From contig JAMPIV010015294.1 of the NCBI GenBank assembly GCA_024509875.1, positions 248,001 to 312,000 of the forward strand: a stretch of DNA of 64,000 nt, given 5' to 3'. Each line of letters begins with the position of its first letter. Position 1 is the stretch's first letter. Shown here in pieces: positions 32,767-43,204 of the stretch. The notes beneath the pieces were generated by a model, which was given only the letters and a program-made list of their open reading frames with translations, did no database searches and was not told the origin of the DNA. The position numbers and the translations under genes are program-made. The DNA comes from Oreohelix idahoensis. Taxonomy: Eukaryota; Mollusca; Gastropoda; Stylommatophora; Oreohelicidae.

Positions 32767-34566
32767 ATGGACCTAAGGAGGAAATACCCACACCAAGAGT
32801 ACAACAACAGCAGCAAACGCATGCACAACCATTACAGCCCACCGATTGACATGTCTAAGAAATATTTGCTGACGGGAAGTTACCCTATGCAGCATGAGCC
32901 ATCACTGTGTCAGAGCTTTGCCCATCAGTTCCCCTCCCCAAGTTTCTCCAAACCATGCCGCCCCTCTGACTCTGACAAGTGGAACAGTCGTTTGCTAACG
33001 GGAGGTTATCCCAAACGAGAATCCTTCACCTTACGTCCTAATATTCACGGGGAAGCCTCATATGCCAAGATGAATGCAGTAACAACACACGCGGACGCGG
33101 AAAGTTACTCTGTTGAAAAATTAAGAAACCTACGATACCCATGTTTATCAACACATCATACCGAGGACACAGATAGTACGCTGTATCATTTTAACAGACG
33201 TGCTAAGAATCACTGGACGAGTTTAAATAGAAGAGATTGCCGCATCGCAGTCCGAAGCCTATTCACCAATGTCAAAAGTCATAGGACCTACGAAATAAAG
33301 AATCTCCATGCATCTGACAGGGAATGCATCGTCACCACAGATGAAGGTTTTCGTGCTGTTGTAAAACCACTACATCCATGGCGAAGACCATTTCTTGAAC
33401 GTCAACAGGTCAGTTCTGTGAAAGTAAACACGACGCTACATACCCCCTTTCATAATAGACCAACCCCAATCAAACAACATCAAGACACATTTATGAATGA
33501 ACCAAGAATGACCTCGGTGGCAACACAAACAGACCTTCCTACGTCACCTTTTAACCACACTCGAACGACAGTAGCCACTCAAACGGAAAAACATGTACCA
33601 GTGACAAACGAAACCAAGACGATTCGTGCCAGAACACATACAGAAATAAACACTGTAGCCCTACACTCAGAGTCAAAACGGAATAATAGAGTCATGAAAT
33701 CAGTTGAGAACAAGGGTTCTAGAGATAATGATCTGATCAAGACACAGAACAGTAGTAAAACGGTTAATCCAGGCGTAAATGAAATCAAGAAGGCAATAAA
33801 ACATACCCTAAAAGGAGCCGATCTTCACACCTTAACATCACGGAAGGTATGGAAATTGCTAGAGGCAAAATTTGATACAGACTTTTCAGAACGACGACAA
33901 GAATTTCACAACCTTGTAACCGAAATACTGAATGAGGATGAAACTGAAATGAAAATAATAGAACAACACTTCGATCCTGACACAGTGGTCCAAAACTCCA
34001 ATGAACATGTACACGACACAATATCATCTGTATCGGACTCAGATAGCGGTATCGATTCAATATTCAGCACCCCACCATTACAACTACACACCACTGTCAA
34101 GTCATGTTTCCCTAAGCCTCAGGATTCGCCTCCTGTCACCAAGTGCATAGAAGTGCAACAGAACGATGGCAGGCGAATAGTCAAGGCGAAACGCTATCAT
34201 GTTCCAAAACTAAGCCGAGATGTATTAGCCTCAGCTCAACTTGTCAAAAGCAACAGTGTGCAAATTACTGTGCCCACTGAAAACGGTGTTAACATACCGC
34301 AGAACCAGGTCAGACGAAAAATCAAGGCGAAACATATACCTGCCTCAAAACTAACAGATGTTCCAGCCATGCAAACCCCAATCACATTGAAACCATCACC
34401 GCCCTTGTTGATGTCCTCAGAGCCCCAACACTCAGCCAATGTTGTATCGCCTACCAAACACACGGTTGCTCAATATGATGTTCGCCTAACCAGTAGAGAC
34501 ATTGCAAGGTTAGAGATGGCAGAGAAAATGTCAGAGAAACTGAAGGAACTACTAAACCTTTGCTGA
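32767..34566 (+). CDS. Element-borne 599-residue protein with DEK_C-like domain
   Basis: Intact ORF, ATG at 32767, TGA at 34564-34566. I do not recognise the whole protein. Visible parts: a basic, polar N-terminus with two LTG-(S/G)-YP repeats (near residues 36 and 77); RRDCRIAVRSLFTNV and RECIVTTDEGFRAVVKPLHP at about 155-210; two ATQT motifs (SVATQTDLP, TVATQTEKH, about 242-285), which resemble dynein light chain LC8-binding TQT motifs; a DEK_C-like helical domain at about 336-390 (IKKAIKHTLKGADLHTLT, KVWKLLEAKFDTDFSERR, NLVTEIL); a Ser/Asp-rich segment at about 415-435; two copies of a basic block (RRIVKAKRYHVPKLSRD and RRKIKAKHIPASKLTD); and a C-terminal helix (IARLEMAEKMSEKLKELL). DEK_C domains bind DNA in known proteins, so a DNA- or chromatin-binding role is inferred. 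No DDE or RT motif. The frame is intact, unlike most element genes here. Confidence 0.75.
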   Translation: MDLRRKYPHQEYNNSSKRMHNHYSPPIDMSKKYLLTGSYPMQHEPSLCQSFAHQFPSPSFSKPCRPSDSDKWNSRLLTGGYPKRESFTLRPNIHGEASYAKMNAVTTHADAESYSVEKLRNLRYPCLSTHHTEDTDSTLYHFNRRAKNHWTSLNRRDCRIAVRSLFTNVKSHRTYEIKNLHASDRECIVTTDEGFRAVVKPLHPWRRPFLERQQVSSVKVNTTLHTPFHNRPTPIKQHQDTFMNEPRMTSVATQTDLPTSPFNHTRTTVATQTEKHVPVTNETKTIRARTHTEINTVALHSESKRNNRVMKSVENKGSRDNDLIKTQNSSKTVNPGVNEIKKAIKHTLKGADLHTLTSRKVWKLLEAKFDTDFSERRQEFHNLVTEILNEDETEMKIIEQHFDPDTVVQNSNEHVHDTISSVSDSDSGIDSIFSTPPLQLHTTVKSCFPKPQDSPPVTKCIEVQQNDGRRIVKAKRYHVPKLSRDVLASAQLVKSNSVQITVPTENGVNIPQNQVRRKIKAKHIPASKLTDVPAMQTPITLKPSPPLLMSSEPQHSANVVSPTKHTVAQYDVRLTSRDIARLEMAEKMSEKLKELLNLC

Positions 34567-37500
34567 AAACACGCCCAAGTGTCTTCATGTACATGCCATC
34601 CCATGTACGGTCAACGCTGATGTGAATACTATGTACTAACGCTTTTAAATGTACTCTATTTTCAGACTATGTGACTATGTTTCAAGGTGACAGTTCTAGA
34701 TGACTTAATGCCAGAAAGTTTTTCCCAGCCATACCACTACTGATGACCAGCGAACACTCAAGAACAGCCCACAGAGGATTCTAGTTAGACATTTTATGGT
34801 TTTGTGAAATAAAGACAACACAAAAGATACAATGTTCCTTGTTTACAGACACACTTATTAGTCAGACAATTTTTGATGTTTAGAATGTAACTTCATTCAC
34901 TAGACTTCTTGTCCTTACAGTTCCAGAGCCCAGTGATTCATTTTCCGTGCATCTTAGTGCATCATTCATGCAAGCACCCTTGCACGAGAAATTTTCTTTT
35001 TACCTGATACTAATATCTTTGTTCCCAATTATCTTACCTCATCCATTATATATATCACTTAGATCCATCACACTGACACCACTATGACATCTGTCATTAT
35101 TATGGCATACTGTCCTATTTTTCTCCACAGGATTTATTGATTTTAGCATGTTCACAAAAAATGTGTTCACGTTGCAAAAGAAATTGTATGTCCAACCTTT
35201 AATTCGCTATTGTAAGATTTTCCTCACCCCTTATTGACAGCAGTCACCACTATGTAAATTCTTTTCTGACCTTAACTATTGCTTGCAGCCCTATTGTTTA
35301 GAATTGATAGTATCTCTAGTGATTAGTAAATTGATTATTATCATTCTCTTGAAATTGTGATACATTGACAGAAAAGAATTGAAATTTTGATATATTGAAA
35401 GAAAGAAAAAAAAATTGCAAACCAGAAAAGAAATCAAACAGAAAATGCAATGATAAAAGAAAAATGAGAAGAGAACACATTTAGAATGTTTTTATAGAAT
35501 GTGTTATCTGTTTATATGCCACCCTCACACATTTTAATGATATGATGATAAGCCAATATTGTAAAACATTGACTACCCTGATGTTAGCAGCTGACATAAA
35601 AGAAAAGAAAAAGAGAAAATAAATCACCATTTCAGAGTGAGAAATTAGTTTTTACTCCTACTGCCCATTACCAGTCATACCCCCACCAGCATGATCTCTG
35701 ACACTCCAGCAGTATTTCGTTGATACTGCCTATGACAAGTACCCCAAATGACATTTGCGCATGCTGATTTTTGCAAATGAAAAATCCTTTGAGAGCATTT
35801 GTATATGCTAACCCCAGATTGAACAACTTGCAACTATTTGTTGATGATGCCTTTGCCCCAGGTTAAAGAAATGACATTTGCACATGCTGACTTAGCAAAT
35901 GAAATACCCTTCTATAGCATTTGTATATGCTGACCCCACATTGAATACCCCATTACCGGATGATACCACTGATGTCCTATTTAAGGAAGAAGCAACTGTT
36001 TAGTGATGATAAAGATGCCATTTTCTATTATGGTGAAATTTTATGTTGACACAACTAATGTTTTGCTGTGCGGTTTATGCACTAATGCTCACATTGAAAT
36101 GGGAAAATGAATAATTTGAGGTTGTTATGAAATAACAGAGAAAATAATTGAAATTTTCTGGGTTTTATGAACATAGAACAAATCGGAGGAATATAATTGC
36201 TGCATATGAGAACCATAAATATATGGATCATTATTGGACAGGAGACACAAATGAAATATGATAATCCTATGGAACAAAAAAAAAAAAAAGTGTCAAGGAC
36301 ACAATGGAGACTAAATGAGAAAAAAAAGATTGAATGCTGATGCACCCAGAAAATAATGGAACTATATGAGATTTGGATCACCCATGGACAAAGGATATGC
36401 AAATGGAGTATACATATCCCATAAAACGCGGAGGTTATAGACACAATAATAATAATGGAATAAAATGATCATATTATAAATAAGAGACAAGAGATTGTTA
36501 ATATCTCCATATTTTGGGAGAAAAGAAAATTTTTGATATTTTTTCCATTTGCCTTATATTGTGAACCTGATTATAATAAGATGAATGCACACAAATATTG
36601 CTTGCTACTGGTTATATTAAAATGCTTATGGTATTTTAAATTAAATAATACAACAAATCAGAGGATTGAAAAATGATTGAGACATTGTGACAATACTGAG
36701 CTTGGATCACCCTTATGATATATGGACCAAGAACAATGTAACCCCCATGGATTGACGTGTCATGGATCCATATACAATAGATGGATATAATATTATAAAA
36801 GAGTACCCAGATTGGACATCCATATTGCTGAATCACGGATTACCATTGGAATAAATGTACCCTCATGCCCCATAATAATAATTAACTTAAATTATTATAA
36901 ATTTAAGAAAGATAAATTGATCATCTGGCTGTAGCAGCAGATGTTATAAACACCATATAGCTCTGACAAACTTTCGACCTCCGAAGGCAGAGCTGGTGTT
37001 GACAATCCTGCACATAATGTACAAAATTTTTTTTTTTCATCTCATATTGTCAAAAAGTTCTTACATCTCAGTTGATTGTTCCATAAATAATTGTTTGATG
37101 TGTTTTTGATAAATGTATTGCTAGATAAGGTACATAGGGAGTTACTAATGATGAATTCTCAAGATAACAGGAAGACTAGAAGGGATACAATGATATTGGA
37201 GCACCATAAATGATAAGTTGGTGTTATAAAAAAAAAAAAAGGAGACATATAAACTGTATATAAGGATGCCTTGAGAGTGACAACATGGATACATTGTCAA
37301 GAGTATAAGCAGTTGTCTTAACAGAGAAAATAAAGTAATACGGAACCCAACGTAGAAAATTCATGATGATTTGAAACTATATTTTCCTTTTCCCTTATAT
37401 TTCATAATATGATAGTAACATATTCGTCTGTTGGTTGCTGAATAATTTGATGTTTGAAAATTGATGAATTGTAAGCCAAAGAAGATCTTTGAAGAAAAAA

Positions 37501-39205
37501 AATATATATATATATATTTCTAGGAAAGGGTCCACAGAAAAGAAGGAATGATTAGAAATAACTGACTTATGAACAGGATCACTACCAGACCTATTACCTG
37601 TACGGATATTGGAGACAAACATCACATATTTTGAAGAAGAAAAAAAAATGTAATATAGAACATTCTCTACAGTGATGGACTTGGAAAGAATTTATACACT
37701 TACCATTTGGAAAATGTCAATAACAGGAAACATTTAGATAAATAAATAAGGATAAGCCATGAGGTTTTAATGCTTTTATTGTGACAAATATGATTGCTTA
37801 TAAAAATGATGCTGGTTATATTATCGTTTGAAAATATATGCATATTATGTCTAGAGATGTTTTCTACATGTAATAATGAGCAAGTAGCTCATTCACTAGA
37901 GAAAAAAGAAGATGATGAGTACCCATGAGAACATTGGCTATTTTATGAAAGTGGATTACCATTACCATAGGAATTGGAGATTTTGGACATTTCTTGGAAT
38001 ATTGCAGAGTACTTGGAAACTAAAATAAACAAGTACGCCAGGAAGAAAAAAGATTTTTTAAGTACTTGCAGGCTTATAATATGGAGCAAATAACAGGAAC
38101 AGAAAAGAGATAACACCCCCCACCATATCCAAGAGAATGTAATCAACTATATTTTTGAACGAAATGTAATAGATTATGATAATGCAGCCAAGTTCTGCAA
38201 ATAAGATATTTTATTGTTCATTTCCCAGTGTTGCCACTTGTCACATTTTTTTGGTGATGACCTTATGATTGTTTTGAAGATTTTGTTGGCCAGTGTTGCC
38301 AATTGGTAAATTTGATGAAATAAGGTTGTGATACGAAAGATGATATAAAATTTTTGGAGATGATGTCCATCTATAAGGCCCCTTTATAGACGACAGTCCC
38401 ATATAGACATAGGAGCTCAGATGTAGGAATTTTGTTAAATTTTCTCAAAAAACTTTTGTACTTAGAAAATTTTTGAACTTGAAAATTTTTTTTGGAAAAT
38501 ATTTTTGGACTTAGAAAATTTTTGGGATGAATTTTTGTTATTGATAGTACTCAAATGTCTCCATACGGGATACATTTGCAGAGCCCCGGGATCTATATGT
38601 GACAGGGAATGCGTCATTTTAGGAACTTTCATTTATAACAAATACAGACCATAGCTTGGTTGATAGAAGTTAGTTAAAATTTAATCATAAAATTATAATA
38701 GGAACGGACCAAAAAGAATAGCGTGGATTACTTTTTATCCAATCGTGAGATGAATAAAAAGGAAGCAACGCTGACCTAGATTTTAGCTAAACCGAAGCCG
38801 GCCTTTTTACCCAGCCAAGAGTTGCAGATCAGTCTTGATAGTGTCCGGACGTATTGTCCTTAGGCTGCTAAACTTTTGAGGATTTTTTGATTAAATTAAA
38901 TGATGTGTTCATTTAACAGTGGCATTATCCTAGTATATTATATGTGAGATATTCCATACAAGGAGAACTGTAAGTAGAGTGATAAAATTTCCTATTATAT
39001 TTCCATATCAAGGAAAGATAGCCCTTGATCATGTAGAAAGGAATTCATGGCTGCAGGTTGCACCTTGAGTAAAATGTAGAGATGTGAATTTGCCCTGTAT
39101 AAGCACCAACGATTTTTGCAGAATATGAGCATATAAAGTAACCCATTGAGAACAATGAATTAATCTGTCCGAAGTAGAACTGCTTATATGTATTTGGATC
39201 AATGC
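34567..39205. other. AT-rich non-coding half of the TIR element
   Basis: No ORF on either strand resembles a known protein; the hydrophobic minus-strand ORFs are what AT-rich sequence yields by chance. Features seen: AATAAA about 245 nt after the ORF stop; the duplicated block at 35748-35945; several A-runs; (TA)n at 37501-37518; and a recurring GGAT(C/T)A(C/T) phrase between 36225 and 37960. It could hold decayed exons, a non-coding transcript or regulatory sequence. Confidence 0.5.
35748..35945 (+). repeat. Direct duplication inside the TIR element, about 120-bp period
   Basis: AAATGACATTTGCGCATGCTG near 35750 recurs as AAATGACATTTGCACATGCTG near 35870, each followed by GCAAATGAAA and GCATTTGTATATGCT(A/G)ACCCC. 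The halves have diverged, so the duplication is older than the TIRs are different from each other. Confidence 0.8.
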
Positions 39206-39536
39206 AAACTGGTATTTGGAAAGAAAAAGTGGACAGGAGTTGAATAAGCCTGATTCATACAATGTCGATTCCCCATGCTAGATAATTGAGAGCAACTTGC
39301 ATTTGTATTATGAATGAAAAATACATGTTTTGTAACTTCACGCCATCATGTACATATGTTATGATCATTAAACAAAACGTTGACACTAAAGAGAGGTCGT
39401 CAAATGATTGCTAGGCCTTAACCATGAATGGAAGAAGGGAATGTCTGTTGAGAAACTTATAAATTCTTACTAACTGCTCACAAACTACAACACCTTAGAG
39501 GATAGTCCCCGAACCTGGTTAACTCCCGTAAGACTG
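39206..39536 (-). repeat. Right 331-bp terminal inverted repeat
   Basis: Reverse complement of 32428-32758 with about four differences by eye; ends GTAAGACTG followed by the TA duplication. Confidence 0.92.
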
Positions 39537-39697
39537 TAAGAGAGCAATCACCAACTCTAGCAGGCAAGCTAGTATCTAAACCTAACACTCTCGACATAAA
39601 CAGCAACCCCCAACTGCCCCACCCGGCCACATATGCACCACAAACAGATTTGGTTCATTAACGTCCATACATCTGGGGCTAATTAATTCATATTTAT

Positions 39698-39779
39698 GTG
39701 CTCTTACAGCTAGTTGTTTCTTTAGCCACCCATTTTTGCCATAATCAAGTTGCTATAGAAATAGCTACTGTAAGAGCAC
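39698..39779. repeat. Small hairpin / possible MITE
   Basis: GTGCTCTTACAGCTAG at 39698 is inverted as CTACTGTAAGAGCAC ending at 39779; about 82 bp in all. The rest of 39539-39849 holds nothing recognisable. Confidence 0.5.
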
Positions 39780-39849
39780 GTCAAGTATTCTAGTACAGGC
39801 TACATACATTATTCATATTTTTCAAAGTTTCAATTTATTTACCGAGTCA

Positions 39850-40260
39850 TATAAAATTGTTTAAGCAAGAAAGAAGGCTCAATATCTTCCTTTTACGATG
39901 TCTATGCCACATCCTCGGCATCTCGTGGAAAGATAAAGTGACAAATGTCAAGGTGTTTTCATGTGCTGCCCTTCAAAGCATATATACACTGCTTAGACAA
40001 CACAGACTACGCTGGCTTGGACATGTCCGCCGCATGGAAGATGGTCGCCGATGGATATCTTCTACGGACAACTAGCAGATGGCAAGAGAACAGTTGGGCG
40101 ACCGCAGCTGAGGTTCAAAGATGTGTGCTAGAGAGATATGAGGGAACTGGACATGGATCCAGCAACATGGGAGGTTGAAGCTGCCGATCGCACCAAGTGG
40201 CGATGCTATTTACCGCTTGGGTGAAAAGCTCACACAACAAGCAGACGAGAGGAGAAAATG
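39850..40260 (+). pseudogene. LINE C-terminal fragment (same family as 46262/54424)
   Basis: KQERRLNIFLLRCLCHILGI then SWKDKVTN, LRQHRLRWLGHVRRMED, a frame change near 40045, then QLADGKRTVGRPQLRFKDVC and DMDPATWEVEAADRTKWR, the usual LINE tail. 5'-truncated. Confidence 0.7.
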
Positions 40261-41458
40261 TTGAAAGGAGCACCATGAAAATAAGCAGCTCAGGGGCGCA
40301 TTCCCATAGTTAGTTATGACTGAAGGGGCTATTATTATTATTATTATAAAATTATTTACCATAGCAACTAGTGATAGGACCACAAAAGATGCTTGTACAT
40401 CTCGTCTAACTGCTGAACAGGCTAGAAACTTGTTTCAACAATTGACTGATAGATCTAGCGACTAGGACAAGAGTGAAAATGGTGTGGACACTGATTCAAA
40501 TAGTGATTGTTATAGAAGTGATAAAAATAGTAGTGGCGATGCAAGCAGAGTGAAAATACTGCAAGTCCTCGGCCATCGGAGGGCCATAAAATAGCAAAGA
40601 CCTAGATCAGAGTTACAAATGGTGCAGGAAATAATGTAACTAAAGAAAGAAAACAACGGCAGCAAGTTAGTGAGGGTGAAACAACAAATAGTTTTTGTTT
40701 CGTCCCAACTCGTGAATCAGGCCTGCAAGCTAATCTTGAGATTTTATGGAAGTGGTGTAGGTGTGATTATGTAAGCTACCAATAGTGTAAATATTAGTCA
40801 GTATGTGTGTCCTTGGGCTTGTTTTTTGTGTAATTGGATATACTACATGATTATCACCCACAGAAAGGCATTAACTGCCTTAGAAACAAGCAATATGTTG
40901 GTAAGTTGATAATTTAAAAAACATTTGAAACTTTTTTTGTCTTTCAATCATTTTATATTATTAATAATATTTACCATACCATGTAAACATAACTTTTTCA
41001 GCTTGTTGTAACAGTACATTCATTTATCTTTAAAATGACATATAATTCATAAAAATGTGTAAACAATTACGAAAATTACAGCTTAATTTATGCATCATAA
41101 ACCTACAGGGTGAAAATTGGAACAAAATTTAATTATGCCAAAACGTGTTTTCCAATTCGGTAGTTAATGTGATAAGAAGCGAGACAATTTTAATAAAATG
41201 ATATTCACTCATATACATGTGATCACCCACTTAATGACATATCAATTTCTTCTTCATAGAATCATATTATCCACGTGGGTAAGGAGATTTCAGAACAGAA
41301 CAGTATTCACAATATTCAGTGTTTTTTTTTTTTAAAACAGTAGAGATTGATCAATAAAGTGGGACTAACCCCACACTTGTATGTTTCACTAATGTCAAGT
41401 AAGCATTCAAAAATGTCAACCTAAAGACTTAATGAAGAACATTCTGGAATTTCATCAT
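40261..41458. other. No gene recognised; weak acidic coding-like scrap
   Basis: (ATT)n at about 40330-40347. The stretch 40360-40560 reads SRLTAEQARNLFQQLTDRSS, a stop, then Asp/Ser-rich residues, faintly like the acidic start of piggyBac transposases, but too short to call. The remainder is AT-rich with nothing supportable. Confidence 0.35.
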
Positions 41459-42456
41459 TTTCCTTTGTGTTCCCTATGGTGCATGAACTTAATGAAGAAA
41501 GAACATTCTGGAATCATCATCATGTGTTCCCTATGGTGCATGAACTTAATGAAGAACATTCTGGAATCATCATCATGTGTTCCCTATGGTGCATGAACAA
41601 TGAAGAAAGAGCATTCTGGAATCATCATCATGTGTTCCCTATGGTGCATGAACTTAATGAAGAACATTCTGGAATCATCATCATGTGTTCCCTATGGTGC
41701 ATGAACTTAATGAAGAACATTCTGGAACCATCATCATGTGTTCCCTATGGTGCATGAACAATGAAGAAAGAACATTCTGGAATCATCATCATGTGTTCCC
41801 TATGGTGCATGAACTTAATGAAGAACATTCTGGAACCATCATCATGTGTTCCCTATGGTGCATGAACAATGAAGAAAGAATATTCTGGAATCATCATCAT
41901 GTGTTCCCTATGGTGCATGAACTTAATGAAGAACATTCTGGAACCATCATCATGTGTTCCCTATGGTGCATGAACAATGAAGAAAGAACATTCTGGAACC
42001 ATCATCATGTGTTCCCTATGGTGCATGAACAATGAAGAAAGAACATTCTGGAACCATCATCATGTGTTCCCTATGGTGCATGAACTTAATGAAGAACATT
42101 CTGGAACCATCATCATGTGTTCCCTATGGTGCATGAACTTAATGAAGAACATTCTGGAACCATCATCATGTGTTCCCTATGGTGCATGAACAATGAAGAA
42201 AGAACATTCTGGAATCATCATCATGTGTTCCCTATGGTGCATGAACTTAATGAAGAACATTCTGGAACCATTATCATGTGTTCCCTATGGTGCATGAACA
42301 ATGAAGAAAGAACATTCTGGAACCATCATCATGTGTTCCCTATGGTGCATGAACTTAATGAAGAACATTCTGGAACCATCATCATGTGTTCCCTATGGTG
42401 CATGAACAATGAAGAAAGAACATTCTGGAATCATCATCATGTGTTCCCTATGGCGC
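41459..42456. repeat. Large tandem array, alternating 53- and 55-bp units, about 19 copies
   Basis: Common core TGTTCCCTATGGTGCATGAA followed by either CTTAATGAAGAACATTCTGG (53-bp type) or CAATGAAGAAAGAACATTCTGG-type sequence (55-bp type), then AA(T/C)CATCATCATG. Types mostly alternate. A pair totals 108 bp, a multiple of three, which alone explains the long open frames across it. Ends with a diverged unit at about 42456. Confidence 0.92.
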
Positions 42457-43009
42457 ATGAGCTCACCAGCTGGTCAAAATATAATATGAAAGTGCATAAA
42501 CTTTCTTTACAATGATGTATAACACAGATGAGAAAGCCAAATATAATTTGCACGTATCTATTGTTTAAGGGGAGAAGCTACAGGCAAATGCTAAGTTCAA
42601 AACAACTTCAGAATTTCAATTACAACAAATAGACTTAACCTACAACATATGTGTGTAAACCAATAAAAAGGTATTGAATCAGTTCTACAAATAACGGTTC
42701 ACGTGAAACAAGGGACGTTTCGGGTTTTACACTTCGTCAGCCACAAACAGGTGACAAAGACAAGAATTACATATAGGCACTACAAAAACATACGATAATG
42801 AGAAACATACACCAAATGTGCAATACAAGCAGATGGAAAAAGTAAATGCCACAGTGATGTGCGAAAGAAGAACAATAATAATACAATAAAGTCGAAAAAC
42901 CTAAAAGAAATACCGAAACAAGAAAGTAAATAATCAACGAAACGAAAAAAAAGAATGAACAAAATTATGGAACAAGTAAAAGTTCACTTAGCAAGATGCG
43001 TAGATGCTT
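42457..43009. other. No gene; GAAACGTCCC / CTGACGA motif
   Basis: On the minus strand CTGACGA (42734-42740) is followed by CCCGAAACGTCCCTTG (to about 42705). This pair is reminiscent of the hammerhead-like conserved segment of Penelope-like elements, but no stem II is convincing and no Penelope RT is nearby. Confidence 0.35.
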
Positions 43010-43204
43010 GAAAAAGACGACTGTGGTACTCTCTCCAAAGAAAACTTGAAGGAACATATGTGGCTGGATACAAGTTCCCAAACTAGTGAGGATGTGGAAT
43101 TGCAGGGGATTGCTGTATGTTTAATTGCTGGCAATTTCAATGCTAGATCCAAGGAGTAGGGGAACATCACGGGAAATAGGCAGGGTATAGCTTTGAGTCA
43201 AGCA

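Larger units (their letters stand above)
32428..39536 (+). mobile_element. 7.1-kb TIR element with DEK_C-like ORF (unclassified DNA element)
   Basis: TA duplicated at 32426-32427 and 39537-39538. Inverted repeats of 331 bp (32428-32758 and 39206-39536) begin CAGTCTTACGGGAGTTAACC and differ at only about four positions by eye, so insertion is recent. Inside are one long plus-strand ORF (32767-34566, starting 9 bp after the left TIR), a polyadenylation-type AATAAA near 34810, and about 4.4 kb of AT-rich sequence with no recognised gene. No transposase is visible. TA duplication and CAG ends point to a Tc1/mariner-type mobilising enzyme acting in trans; that is inference. Located in the 23-kb intron of the L3MBTL-like gene, on the opposite strand. 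Confidence 0.85.

Noticed and set aside
33579..34463. Minus-strand ORFs opposite the 599-codon ORF
   Set aside because: Shadows in other frames of the intact plus-strand gene.
36082..36444. Hydrophobic minus-strand ORF of 120 codons
   Set aside because: Low-complexity Phe/Ile/Ser product of AT-rich DNA; no conserved motif.
41467..42515. Several long plus-strand ORFs of His/Met/Glu-rich repeats
   Set aside because: Direct translation of the 53/55-bp tandem array; open only because the 108-bp pair is a multiple of three.
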